From Corynebacterium aquilae DSM 44791 (GTDB taxonomy: Bacteria > Actinomycetota > Actinomycetes > Mycobacteriales > Mycobacteriaceae), in assembly GCF_001941445.1 (NCBI RefSeq), contig NZ_CP009245.1, positions 271,992 to 335,991 on the forward strand: a stretch of 64,000 bases of DNA, in the 5' to 3' direction. The translations under genes and the position numbers were made by a program. This document shows positions 43,465 to 52,008 of the stretch, one piece after another. The notes below the pieces were generated by a model. That model did no database searches. It was given only the letters and a program-made list of their open reading frames with translations, and had not been told where the DNA came from. Position 1 is the stretch's first letter; each line of letters opens with the position of its first letter.

Positions 43465-44400
43465 GTGCGATTAGGTGTTTTGGATGTAGGTAGCAACACG
43501 GTGCATATGGTGGCAGTCGATGCCCGCACCGGTGGCCACCCGACCCCCATGTCTGACTGGAAAACGACGATGCGTCTTGTCGAGTACCTCGACAAGGATG
43601 GCGCGATCGACGACAAAGGCATCAAGAAGCTCGTCAAAGGAGTGCAAGAGGCCCGCGAACTCGCGGAGCAGCTTGGCTGCGAAGAGATGCTTCCTTTTGC
43701 CACCTCGGCGATCCGCTCTGCCGCCAACGGCGACGAGGTGCTCGACATCGTCGAAAAGAACACCGGCGTCCGCCTGGAGATCCTGTCCGGGGTGGACGAA
43801 GCTCGCCTGACCTTCCTGGCGGTGCGCCGCTGGTACGGCTGGTCGGCCGGCCGGATCACTAACCTCGATATCGGCGGTGGCTCCCTGGAGATGTCCACCG
43901 GCACCGATGAGGAACCGGATGCGGCGTTCAGCCTCGACCTGGGTGCTGGCCGTCTGACCCACGAATGGTTCGACACCGATCCGCCGGAACGCAAAAAGAT
44001 CAACATTTTGCGCGACTACATCGACGCCGAGCTGGCCGATGCGGCCCGTTCCATCCGCAACTGCGGGACGGAAAACTTGGCTGTGGGAACCAGTAAAACT
44101 TTCCGCACGCTGGCCCGTTTGACCGGTGCGGCTCCTTCCTCGGCCGGCCCCATGGTGACCCGCACCTTGACCCACCACGGTCTGCGACAACTGATTGCGT
44201 TTATCTCCCGCATGACCGCCGCCGACAGGGCGGAACTGGAAGGGATTAGCTCTGATCGTTCCCACCAAATCGTCGCCGGCGCGCTGGTCGCGGAGGCATC
44301 GATGCGGGCTTTGGGGATTGAACAGCTGCAGATCTGCCCGTGGGCGTTGCGTGAAGGTGTTATTCTGCGACGGATCGATAAGGGATTGGACCAGAGTTAA
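43465..44400 (+). CDS. ppx: Ppx/GppA-type exopolyphosphatase
   Basis: The 311-residue product is a short Ppx/GppA phosphatase of the actin-like fold: [16 protein letters not shown] (phosphate 1), [32 protein letters not shown] (phosphate 2) and [15 protein letters not shown]. It hydrolyses polyphosphate or (p)ppGpp. Length fits the two-domain actinobacterial form. GTG 43465 has TAACCT about eight bases before it and no ribosome site, so a leaderless transcript is likely. The following gene starts directly after its stop codon. Confidence 0.93.
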   Translation: MRLGVLDVGSNTVHMVAVDARTGGHPTPMSDWKTTMRLVEYLDKDGAIDDKGIKKLVKGVQEARELAEQLGCEEMLPFATSAIRSAANGDEVLDIVEKNTGVRLEILSGVDEARLTFLAVRRWYGWSAGRITNLDIGGGSLEMSTGTDEEPDAAFSLDLGAGRLTHEWFDTDPPERKKINILRDYIDAELADAARSIRNCGTENLAVGTSKTFRTLARLTGAAPSSAGPMVTRTLTHHGLRQLIAFISRMTAADRAELEGISSDRSHQIVAGALVAEASMRALGIEQLQICPWALREGVILRRIDKGLDQS

Positions 44401-45468
44401 ATGAGCGACAAACAACTGACAGTTGCTGAGCTTCTCGCCCGCGCCAACAAGGACGGCCAAGGCGAGGCAAAGCCCACGCGCCGACGCCGCCGCAGCCTGG
44501 AAGAAGGCGGCGTGTCCGTCGCGGAGCTGACCGGCTCCATTCCTGCCGTGAAGTCCGCCCCGCAGGAAGCCAAGCACGGCACCTCCCGCGATGAGGCGTC
44601 CGCCACGGCTGCCACCGCGGCCAAGGCAAAGCCCGCCACCCCGGCAAGCCCTGCTGCTTCCGCGCCTAAAACTCCGGCCCCGGCCCAGCCGACCCAGCAG
44701 CAGCCGAAGGCGCAAGCCCCGGCTGCGCAGCCGGCGCGCAAGCCGGTGGCTCCTCCGGCACGCCCTAAGCAACCGGCGGCACAGAAGCCGAACACCCCGT
44801 TGGTGAAGAAAGCCCCCGTCACCCCGCCGCCGACCGCGAAGCCGGCTCCGTCTGCGGAGGAAACCGTGGTGCTGAACGTGGTTGACGCCGATGCTGATCG
44901 GGCGCGGCTGACCACCGACACCCCCAAGGCTGGAACGACGGTGAACGCACCGTTGTCCAAGCCTGCCCAGCCGGCCCAGCCGGTCAAGAAGGTGGCGCCT
45001 GCCACCCCGCCGGCGCCAGCTGCTGCACAGCCCGCGCGTAAGCCGGTCGCTGACAGCCTGGCAACCCCGAAGCCCGCCACCGCGCCCACCCCGCCGGCTG
45101 CCCGCACCGGTGAACTGCCGGTCGTCAAAGACGTGCAGGACCCCAAGGCCACCAAAGACGAGGTGTTGCCCGGTGCCCCGCTTGCGGATGACGTTGAGGA
45201 AGCAGAAGGCGGCAAGGTTTCCATTCTGGCGCTGCTCGGCATGGTGATCGTGGGTCTTTTGATCGGCGCTGGCCTGTTCAAGGGATTTGAGCAGTTGTGG
45301 TTGCGTCTGGACAGCATCATCGTGGCGGTGCTGGCTTTGGCTGTGACCGGCGGCGTGGTCGGTATCGTCCACGCGCTGCGCACCGAACGCGACGGCATGA
45401 GCATGTTCCTGGCCGGCCTGGCTGGCCTGGCGATGACTTTCGGCCCGGTGCTGATTACTGGTTTCTAG
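44401..45468 (+). CDS. Pro/Ala/Lys-rich membrane protein (Rv0497 type)
   Basis: The 355-residue product has a conserved N-terminal motif (LTVAELLARANKDGQG, then RRRRRSLEEGGVSVAELTG), a long low-complexity Pro-Ala-Lys linker (about 55-260) and a C-terminal membrane part of three to four helices (SILALLGMVIVGLLIGAGLF onward). Its ATG follows the ppx stop codon without gap. Homologues stand at the same place in mycobacteria; role unknown, possibly envelope-linked. Confidence 0.82.
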   Translation: MSDKQLTVAELLARANKDGQGEAKPTRRRRRSLEEGGVSVAELTGSIPAVKSAPQEAKHGTSRDEASATAATAAKAKPATPASPAASAPKTPAPAQPTQQQPKAQAPAAQPARKPVAPPARPKQPAAQKPNTPLVKKAPVTPPPTAKPAPSAEETVVLNVVDADADRARLTTDTPKAGTTVNAPLSKPAQPAQPVKKVAPATPPAPAAAQPARKPVADSLATPKPATAPTPPAARTGELPVVKDVQDPKATKDEVLPGAPLADDVEEAEGGKVSILALLGMVIVGLLIGAGLFKGFEQLWLRLDSIIVAVLALAVTGGVVGIVHALRTERDGMSMFLAGLAGLAMTFGPVLITGF

Positions 45469-45485
45469 CCCCTGTGCGGCCTGTG

Positions 45486-45533
45486 GCCCCTCGTATCCCC
45501 GATGTTCCAGGGGAAGATGCGAGGGGCTTTTTC
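45486..45533 (+). terminator. Terminator before proC
   Basis: GCCCCTCG pairs with CGAGGGGC around a loop with further pairing, followed by TTTTTC. Confidence 0.85.
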
Positions 45534-45609
45534 GTGCCGTTTTTCGCCACGGTGGGGCAGTGGGTGGGGATATTGTCCAAACCGGTGCCTGTCTGGCATG
45601 GTGGTGCGC

Positions 45610-46428
45610 ATGACTACTGTTGCAATTATCGGTGGCGGAAAGATCGGCGAAGCGTTGCTCGCCGGACTGGTTGCGGGCGGAGTTCACCCGCACGACATTC
45701 GGGTCGCGAACCGGCGCGCGGAGCGCGGACGCGAGCTGTCCAATCGCTATGGCGTGAAGGTGTTTACCGACAGCGCCGAAGCGGTGTGGCACGCCGATGT
45801 TGTGTTCCTGTGCGTCAAACCCCACCACATTGTGGGTGTGCTGGAAGACATCCGCGACACCATTGATTCCAACGATCAGGAAACCAGCGTGGTGTCCCTG
45901 GCCGCCGGGATCACCTTGCGGGCGATGGAGGAAGCCCTGTCGGCTGGCACTCCCATCGCGCGCGTCATGCCGAACACCCCGATGCTGGTCCGTAAGGGCG
46001 TGTGCGCGCTGACCCCGGGCCGCCATCTGGGCGCAGAACAAGAAGCCCAGATCATCAAGCTGCTTCAGATGGTCGGCGTGGTGGTGCCGGTGGCGGAAAA
46101 GCACCTTGATGCGGTCACCGCTGTGGCGGGTTCCTCCCCGGCGTACATGTACCTCGTCGTGGAAGCCATGATCGACTCCGGTATTGCGCTGGGCCTCGAC
46201 TATGCGACGAGCCGCCAGCTGGTGGAGGGCTCCCTGGCGGGTGCCATGGCGATGCTGCAGGAAACCGGGCAGTCGCCGGCGGAACTGCGGGCCAACGTGT
46301 CTTCGCCCGCGGGCACCACCATTGCCGCGTTGCGCAGCCTGGAGGAATCCGGTGTGCGGGGCGCGTTCTTCCGGGCTACCGATGCGTGCGCCAAGCGTTC
46401 CCGTGAGATCGGCCAGCAGATGCAGTAG
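45610..46428 (+). CDS. proC: Pyrroline-5-carboxylate reductase
   Basis: The 272-residue product shows the Rossmann motif VAIIGGGKIGEALLAGL, the phosphate-binding FLCVKPHHI, RVMPNTPMLVRKG and the C-terminal signature VEGSLAGAMAMLQETGQSPAELRANVSSPAGTT in order (split across several motifs). It reduces pyrroline-5-carboxylate to proline with NAD(P)H. ATG 45610 has no clear ribosome site, and the upstream frame to 45502 overlaps the terminator. Position between the Rv0497-type gene and the HTH gene is conserved in the group. Confidence 0.95.
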   Translation: MTTVAIIGGGKIGEALLAGLVAGGVHPHDIRVANRRAERGRELSNRYGVKVFTDSAEAVWHADVVFLCVKPHHIVGVLEDIRDTIDSNDQETSVVSLAAGITLRAMEEALSAGTPIARVMPNTPMLVRKGVCALTPGRHLGAEQEAQIIKLLQMVGVVVPVAEKHLDAVTAVAGSSPAYMYLVVEAMIDSGIALGLDYATSRQLVEGSLAGAMAMLQETGQSPAELRANVSSPAGTTIAALRSLEESGVRGAFFRATDACAKRSREIGQQMQ

Positions 46429-46453
46429 CGCTTCGCTTCTGTTGTTTTTGAAG

Positions 46454-46490
46454 GCCCCTGCACCATTTTTCGTTGATGGTGTGGGGGTTT
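46454..46490 (+). terminator. Terminator after proC
   Basis: CCCCTGCACCAT pairs with ATGGTGTGGGG with one bulged base, followed by TTTT. Confidence 0.8.
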
Positions 46491-46739
46491 TCGCATGGAT
46501 AAGGGGGCCAAACTTCAGCTGTCACAACTTTTAACCTAGGCAACTGAGGGGCACGGGTGTAACCACGATTAACGCCATGCACAGGGGAAACGTCAGCCCC
46601 AGGGGTATGTTCGAAAAAAAGTTTTGCTCTTGAGTCGCTTACGCCACATGATTCACGGTAGGCTATTTCAAGCACGTGCGTGACGTTTTCGCAGGAGGGG
46701 AAGCCTGCGGCGCGCATCATGCTGAAGGGTAAGAATATT

Positions 46740-46931
46740 ATGGCTAACGAAGAAAATGGCACCTTCTTGACCGTCGCAGAGGTCGCTGAAATGATGCGAG
46801 TCTCCAAGATGACTGTCTACCGGCTCGTTCACAGTGGTGACCTGCCGGCGGTTCGCGTGGGACGTAGTTTCCGCGTTCACGAGAAGGCTGTTCACGACTA
46901 CCTTCAGGCATCCTCCTACCAGGTGGGCTAG
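46740..46931 (+). CDS. Excisionase/MerR-like HTH protein (Rv0500A type)
   Basis: The 63-residue product is almost entirely a winged helix-turn-helix of the excisionase (BldC-like) type: LTVAEVAEMMRVSKMTVYRLVHSGDLPAVRVGRSFRVHEKAVHDYL (motif in three parts). Family members bind AT-rich DNA cooperatively and act in developmental or cell-cycle control. ATG 46740 follows gaaggg; an earlier in-frame ATG at 46719 is possible. A promoter-like TTGAGT and TAGGCT pair is seen near 46632-46662. The gene is conserved at this place, not linked to a prophage. Confidence 0.88.
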   Translation: MANEENGTFLTVAEVAEMMRVSKMTVYRLVHSGDLPAVRVGRSFRVHEKAVHDYLQASSYQVG

Positions 46932-47277
46932 TTCCTGCCGAGGTATTTAGCGGCCGTTTTGCGGCTGCGGAGGCTGATTGCCCCCACCTTGAAGGAGCGG
47001 ACTTTCGCTCGTGTGTGCTCGCGCACTATTCACGGGCGTAAGGTCCCTCTTTTTTGGTAAGCCCCCACCACTAGGGCTAAGCTTTTCTAAGCATTTGTGC
47101 CAGCAGTCCCTGCCATGGCGCCACACCACTGGTTTTCCAGCGCTGTGGGACGCCCCGCGGGCGGCAGTGAAGATGTGCACACTTCATCCGCAATTTGTTG
47201 ATGCGGTTTGTTAGGCAGTGTGGCCAGCTGGCACGCCAATGTACGTACAACAGTCGACTACAAGTGAGGTTATCCCC
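46932..47277. other. Gap upstream of the bS22 gene
   Basis: About 345 bases hold no protein-like frame. I see T-rich stretches (near 47047), and just before the bS22 gene a small stem CCGCA/TGCGG near 47186-47209. Promoters for the small ribosomal gene are expected here. Confidence 0.4.
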
Positions 47278-47379
47278 ATGGGTTCCGTCATCAAGAAGCG
47301 CCGCAAGCGCATGTCCAAGAAGAAGCACCGCAAGATGCTGCGCCGTACCCGCGTTCAGCGCAGGAAACTCGGCAAGTAA
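47278..47379 (+). CDS. 30S ribosomal protein bS22 (AURKAIP1/COX24-domain, 33 residues)
   Basis: The 33-residue product is [20 protein letters not shown] followed by [13 protein letters not shown], more than half Lys and Arg. It is the AURKAIP1/COX24-domain protein annotated as Rv0500B in mycobacteria and found as bS22 in mycobacterial ribosomes. ATG 47278 is preceded by GTGAGG. It lies downstream of the HTH gene, as in mycobacteria, and is followed by a strong terminator. It is easily missed because of its size. Confidence 0.92.
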   Translation: MGSVIKKRRKRMSKKKHRKMLRRTRVQRRKLGK

Positions 47380-47436
47380 GTCATACAGCTTCACATGGGG
47401 CCCGCTGCGGCGGGCCTGCTGTGCGACTTTCTTCTT

Positions 47437-47484
47437 AAAAAACCACTTACCCAATCCGCTGTGTGCGGGGGTAAGTGGTTTTTT
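47437..47484. terminator. Bidirectional terminator between bS22 and the HAD gene
   Basis: A perfect 16-bp stem (47437-47452 with 47469-47484) begins with six A and ends with six T, suited to both converging genes. A second GC hairpin lies at about 47398-47416. Confidence 0.92.
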
Positions 47485-47507
47485 GTGCGCGTAAGTGGCT
47501 GTGTTGG

Positions 47508-48551
47508 CTAGCGGCGGAGGACGCGCCAGCCGCCCATGGAAAACGCGGCGGCCACCAGTGCGGGCAGTCCGAATTTGCGCACTGCGCGGCGAACGTTACG
47601 GAAGTCGCGGACTTCCCAGCCACGCTCGATGGCTTCTTTGCGCAGTTTGTGATCCGGGTTAATCGCCACGGCGGTGCCCACCATGGTCAGCATGGGCATG
47701 TCGTTGATGGAGTCGGAGTAGGCGGTGCAGCGTTCCAGGTCGAGGCCTTCCACGGCGGCCAGCGCGGCCACGGCGTGCTTTTTACCGGGGCCGTGGAGAA
47801 TATCCCCGACGAGCCGGCCGGTGAAGCGGCCATCTTTGACCTCGTTGACGGTTCCCAGGGCCCCGGTGAAGCCGAGCTTGCGGGCCAAAATCTGGGCGAG
47901 TTCGACGGGGGTGGCGGTGACCAGCCACACCTGCTGCCCGGCGGCGATGTGTTGGTTGGCCAGCTCGGCGGTGCCGGGCCAGATCCTTTCCACCATGGTG
48001 GAATCGACGATTTCCTCGCACAGGGCGACCATTTCGTCCACCCGGCGCCCCTTGATGAACTCCAGGGCTTGTTCGCGGCCGCGGGCCACGTCCTCGGCGT
48101 TTTCGTTACCGGTGACGCGGAATTTGATCTGCTTCCACGCCACGGGGGCGAAGTCCGAAAGCCGGAAGTACTTGCGGCGCCAGAGCCCGGTCGCGAAGGT
48201 CACGATGGAGGCCCCTTGGACCAGGGTGTTGTCCACATCGAAGAAGGCGGCCGCGCCGGGTTCTTGGGGGATGGTGGGGTCCGGCGGGGTCAGGTGGGGT
48301 TGCCCGGCGGCTTCGTAGGCGCCGGAGACGGAGGAAATACCGGCGGTGAAGTCCTCCAAGTCCATGTCGAAGGCACGGCTAACGGCGGCGCGGGCCGCGG
48401 CCTCGCCGGCGGTTTTTTGGGTGCTGTCGTCGATGGGTGGGATGACGTGATCCTCAAGGAAGCGACGCAGATTGCCGTGGGAGGCAGACCAGTGTGCGAT
48501 GAATTCCTCCGGGGTGATCGGGGTATCGCGGCGGTGTGGTGTGGCGTTCAC
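47508..48551 (-). CDS. HAD-IB family hydrolase (SerB1-like)
   Basis: The 347-residue product has an N-terminal ~95-residue helical extension and a HAD phosphatase domain: motif [14 protein letters not shown] with nucleophile and acid Asp, motif II VTATP, Lys in GPGKKHAV and motif [14 protein letters not shown]. The IB subclass includes phosphoserine and phospholipid head-group phosphatases; mycobacterial homologues at this place are named SerB1, though the activity is unproven. A C-terminal hydrophobic stretch ([16 protein letters not shown]) could associate with the membrane. Confidence 0.88.
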   Translation of the reverse strand: MNATPHRRDTPITPEEFIAHWSASHGNLRRFLEDHVIPPIDDSTQKTAGEAAARAAVSRAFDMDLEDFTAGISSVSGAYEAAGQPHLTPPDPTIPQEPGAAAFFDVDNTLVQGASIVTFATGLWRRKYFRLSDFAPVAWKQIKFRVTGNENAEDVARGREQALEFIKGRRVDEMVALCEEIVDSTMVERIWPGTAELANQHIAAGQQVWLVTATPVELAQILARKLGFTGALGTVNEVKDGRFTGRLVGDILHGPGKKHAVAALAAVEGLDLERCTAYSDSINDMPMLTMVGTAVAINPDHKLRKEAIERGWEVRDFRNVRRAVRKFGLPALVAAAFSMGGWRVLRR

Positions 48552-48800
48552 GGTGCTTTAAAACACTTCACTTTCGCTGTGAGAATCGGCGCGGGTGCGC
48601 GCAATGCGCACCCGCTGACACGTAGTGTCTTCCATGTTATAAGTTTCTCCCCGGTACTCCATGCGAATCCGGCGGTGTGTCACCCCCACCTGCGAAGCGG
48701 CGGGTTGGGCTGAGTGCCGCAGTCTGCCTACAGGCGTCGGTTTTTGGGGTGTGTGCCGGGGGAGGTTGGCGTTGCTTTGCGAGCGTGGAAAGGGTTGGCT

Positions 48801-49184
48801 GTGCGTTTCCGTCTTTTTTCTTCCCCCGGTGCAGGCCGCGCCGAGAAAAGCTCCGATGAGCAAACGACACCGGTGGCTGCGCAGCGGCCAGCGCCTGCTG
48901 GCGGGCAGGCAAGCCCGCAGGACTTCGCGATAGAGGCGGTGGATTGCCCGAAGCATGTGGTGGAGCTGATGGTGCGCCAGGGCTGTGGTTCGTGCGCGCG
49001 GGTGGCCGCCCAAATTCACCCCATTGTGGCCAACGCTGGATGCGCCTTGCTGGTGCGCGATGTGGGGGAGGATCCGGGCCTTGCCGCCGAGTATGGGGAT
49101 CGGGTTCCCGTGGTGGTGGTTGACGGTGAGGAGCTGGCCTGTTGGGAAGTGGATGACGAACAGTTAGTTCAGGCTTTGTTGTAG
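48801..49184 (+). CDS. Glutaredoxin-like thiol protein (CGSC motif)
   Basis: From GTG 48801 (GGAAAGGG six bases before) the product has 127 residues: a variable N-terminal part of ~45 and a glutaredoxin-like fold with LMVRQGCGSCARVAAQI (CxxC), LLVRDVGEDPGLAAEYGDRV and VPVVVVDGEELACWEVDD (cis-Pro in RVPVV). It resembles the DUF836/Rv0508 family found before hemA in this group. It probably acts in thiol exchange in the cytoplasm. Confidence 0.82.
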   Translation: MRFRLFSSPGAGRAEKSSDEQTTPVAAQRPAPAGGQASPQDFAIEAVDCPKHVVELMVRQGCGSCARVAAQIHPIVANAGCALLVRDVGEDPGLAAEYGDRVPVVVVDGEELACWEVDDEQLVQALL

Positions 49185-49201
49185 AGCCCCGGCCATCCGT
49201 C

Positions 49202-49267
49202 TACGGTGGGTGCAACAAATATCTAAAGTCTAGTGAGTCTCAACCAAAAGATTGATACGGTGGGTGC
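49202..49267. repeat. Direct repeat upstream of hemA
   Basis: TACGGTGGGTGC occurs at 49202-49213 and again at 49256-49267, 54 bases apart. They lie 157-222 bases before the hemA ATG and could be sites for a heme- or iron-responsive regulator. No canonical DtxR box is seen. Confidence 0.45.
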
Positions 49268-49423
49268 TAGCGTGGCACCTCTACGACGCGCCCACCGCCA
49301 TCGCCCTGGTGCGGCTTTTGGGTGCGACAATGACGACTAACCCCGGCTCCGGGCGCGATGGCGCCCCGGCCTTGAGTCAAGTGACATGCTGAAGATGACA
49401 ACCTGCAAGGAGCGGAAGTAGCA

Positions 49424-50782
49424 ATGAGTGTTCTCGTTGTGGGAATGTCCCACCGCTCCGCACCCGTCGATGTTCTCGAGCGGGTGAGCATGGATGAAGA
49501 CACCATCAAAAACACCAACACCCAACTGGTGGCCCAGTCCTCACTCAACGAGTCGATGATCCTCTCCACCTGCAACCGGGTGGAGGTCTACGCCGTCACC
49601 ACCAGTTTCCACACCGGTGTCAGCGACGTGGTCAACGTGCTTCACCACACCAGCGGGGTCGACGTGTCCGTGCTGCGCCAACACCTCTACGTCCGCTACG
49701 CGGACGCCGCCGCGGAACACGTCCTGCGGGTCACCGCCGGCCTGGACAGCATGGTGGTGGGGGAGCAGCAGATCATCGGCCAGGTGCGCGGCGCCTACCA
49801 GGTCGCCACCGAATGCGGCACCGTCGGACCAACGCTGCACGCCCTCGCGCAGGCCGCCCTGCACGCCGGCAAGCGGGTCCACAACGAAACCGCCGTCAAC
49901 GAGGCCGGCCCCTCCATGGTGACGTTTGCGCTGGAAGAAGCCCTAAAGGTCAAAGGGTGGGAAAACTTCCGCGGCAAAACCGCCCTGGTGCTCGGCGCCG
50001 GCGTGATGGCCTCCCTGGCGGGCAGCCACCTGGCGCGCGAAGGAATCGACAGCATCATCTACGCCAACCGCACCCGCCAGCGCGCCGATAGCCTCGTCGA
50101 ACACTCCATCCAGGCGGGCTGCCCCGCCAGCGCCGTCGACTACGAGCGACGCCACACCGTGCTCGGGGACGTGGACGTGGTGGTCTCCGCCACCGGCGCC
50201 GACACCCACACCATCACCGCCGAACACGTCGCCAACCTCCACAACGAACTGGTCCTCATCGACCTGTCCATGCCCCGCGACATCGACGACCACGTCGCCG
50301 ACCGCGCTGGAGTCGACCTCGTCAACATCGAACACCTCCACACCAAAGCCCGCGAAGGCGGCCACCACGACGGCGCCCAAGCCGCCGAAAACATCGTCGC
50401 CGCCGAACTGGCCGCCTACTCCAGCGCCCAACGCGTCCTGGACGTGGTGCCCGCCGTCGCCGCCCTGCGCCGCCACGCCGCCGAGATCGTCGCCACCGAA
50501 CTGCAACGCTTCGACTCCCGCACCCCAGACATGGGCGAGCATGACCGCCAAGAAGCCCACCGGGCACTGCAAAGAGTCGTCGACAAACTCCTGCACCAGC
50601 CCACCGTGCGCGTCAAACAACTCGCCGCCCGCAGCGGCACCGTCTCCTACGAATCCGCCCTCCAAGAACTCTTCGGACTCGCTGGGGCGAAACCCGCAGA
50701 AAGCGTCACCATCGACGCCAGCGAACTGCCCGAAAACACCACCTCCGCTGAAAGGATTACCGACACGTGGACCGCACACTGA
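49424..50782 (+). CDS. hemA: Glutamyl-tRNA reductase
   Basis: The 452-residue product has catalytic Cys50 in MILSTCNRVEVYA, the substrate region SMVVGEQQIIGQVR, the NADPH domain VLGAGVMASLAGSHLAREG and a helical C-terminal dimerisation domain. It reduces Glu-tRNA(Glu) to glutamate-1-semialdehyde, the first committed step of heme synthesis by the C5 route. ATG 49424 follows AAGGAG. It heads the heme operon, overlaps hemC by 16 bases and is the expected control point. Confidence 0.97.
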   Translation: MSVLVVGMSHRSAPVDVLERVSMDEDTIKNTNTQLVAQSSLNESMILSTCNRVEVYAVTTSFHTGVSDVVNVLHHTSGVDVSVLRQHLYVRYADAAAEHVLRVTAGLDSMVVGEQQIIGQVRGAYQVATECGTVGPTLHALAQAALHAGKRVHNETAVNEAGPSMVTFALEEALKVKGWENFRGKTALVLGAGVMASLAGSHLAREGIDSIIYANRTRQRADSLVEHSIQAGCPASAVDYERRHTVLGDVDVVVSATGADTHTITAEHVANLHNELVLIDLSMPRDIDDHVADRAGVDLVNIEHLHTKAREGGHHDGAQAAENIVAAELAAYSSAQRVLDVVPAVAALRRHAAEIVATELQRFDSRTPDMGEHDRQEAHRALQRVVDKLLHQPTVRVKQLAARSGTVSYESALQELFGLAGAKPAESVTIDASELPENTTSAERITDTWTAH

Positions 50783-51672
50783 CCGCACGCATCGGCACCC
50801 GTGGCTCCACGCTAGCCACCACCCAAACCGGACACGTCGCAGACCTGCTGCGCCAGCACGCCAGCCTCCACTGCGACACCACCATCATCACCACCCCCGG
50901 CGACCGCAGCCAAGCACCCGTCGAACGCATCGGCGTTGGCGTTTTCACCCAAGCCCTGCGCGAAGCCATGGCCGCCGAACAGTGCGACATCGCCGTCCAC
51001 TCCTTCAAAGACCTCCCCACTGCCCCCGACACCCGCTTCCACCTGGTGGTGCCCCGCCGCGAAGACCCCCGCGACGCACTCATCGCCCGCGACGGCCTCA
51101 CCCTGGCCACCCTCCCCCAAGGCGCCCGCGTCGGCACCAGCGCACCCCGCCGCGTCGGACAACTCCGCGCCCTCCGCCCCGACCTCGACATCCAACCCCT
51201 GCGCGGAAACATCGACAGCCGCATGAACCGCGTCACCACCGGCGAACTCGACGCCGTCATCCTCGCCGCCGCCGGCCTGCGCCGCATCGGCCAACTCGAC
51301 CGCGCCACCGAAATCCTCGACGTCGACACCTTCCTGCCGGCACCCGCCCAAGGCGCACTCGCCGTGGAATGCCCCGCCCACCGGCACGACCTTCGCGCCG
51401 CCCTCGACAGCATCAGCGACACCGACGCCACCACCTGCGCCGCCGCCGAACGACAAATCCTGTCCACCCTCAACGCCGGCTGCACCGCCCCCGTCGCCGC
51501 CCACGCCACCAACCAAGGCGACACCTTCACCCTGACCGCCGGAGTCTTCGCCACAAACGGGCGCGGCAACATGATCCGCCGCACCACCGCCAGCCGCCAA
51601 GACATCCTCACCGCAGCAGACGCCATGGCCAAAGAAATGCTCAACAGCGGCGTATCCGACCTCATGGACTAA
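50767..51672 (+). CDS. hemC: Porphobilinogen deaminase (hydroxymethylbilane synthase)
   Basis: The 301-residue product shows IGTRGSTLATTQTGHVA, VHSFKDLPTAPDTRFHL, VGTSAPRRVGQLRALRPDLD, PLRGNIDSRMNRV and the dipyrromethane-cofactor Cys239 in LNAGCTAPVAAH. It joins four porphobilinogens into hydroxymethylbilane. The GTG start overlaps the end of hemA in another frame, with aaagga upstream. Confidence 0.97.
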   Translation: MDRTLTARIGTRGSTLATTQTGHVADLLRQHASLHCDTTIITTPGDRSQAPVERIGVGVFTQALREAMAAEQCDIAVHSFKDLPTAPDTRFHLVVPRREDPRDALIARDGLTLATLPQGARVGTSAPRRVGQLRALRPDLDIQPLRGNIDSRMNRVTTGELDAVILAAAGLRRIGQLDRATEILDVDTFLPAPAQGALAVECPAHRHDLRAALDSISDTDATTCAAAERQILSTLNAGCTAPVAAHATNQGDTFTLTAGVFATNGRGNMIRRTTASRQDILTAADAMAKEMLNSGVSDLMD

Positions 51673-52008
51673 ACCACCACACGCCCACACCCTCACCCCA
51701 GCAGCCACCCAAAAGCCCAGCACCAAGCCCCACCGGTGCGGCTAAATCGCCCCCAAGTGGCACCCCGCTGCCGCGGGTGGGGTAAAGGATTCGACCCAGC
51801 CGGGGTCTCTCGCCTAGGCTAAAGCGGCTAAAACATCTCGCCACCCCACCCGGGGCGAGAAAAACAAAGACGGGCACGCCCATCTTTCGTGACGCCACCA
51901 CCCCACCCGAGCCCACCCACCGGGCACCGTGGCCGCCACCCCCACCCCATAGACGACCTCGCGCCGCACCACGCTGGCAGCATAAGAACCACAAAGAGCA
52001 CCCCCACC
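51673..52008. other. Gap between hemC and hemD
   Basis: About 335 C-rich bases with no convincing gene. A stem TCTCGCC/GGCGAGA (51836-51842 with 51854-51860) and a duplicated GGCTAAA (near 51817-51832) are seen; the latter could be part of a promoter or operator for hemD. Confidence 0.4.

Noticed and set aside
43471..46104. 877-codon minus-strand frame over ppx, the Rv0497-type gene and proC
   Set aside because: It covers three conserved genes in antisense and has low-complexity Arg/Gly content.
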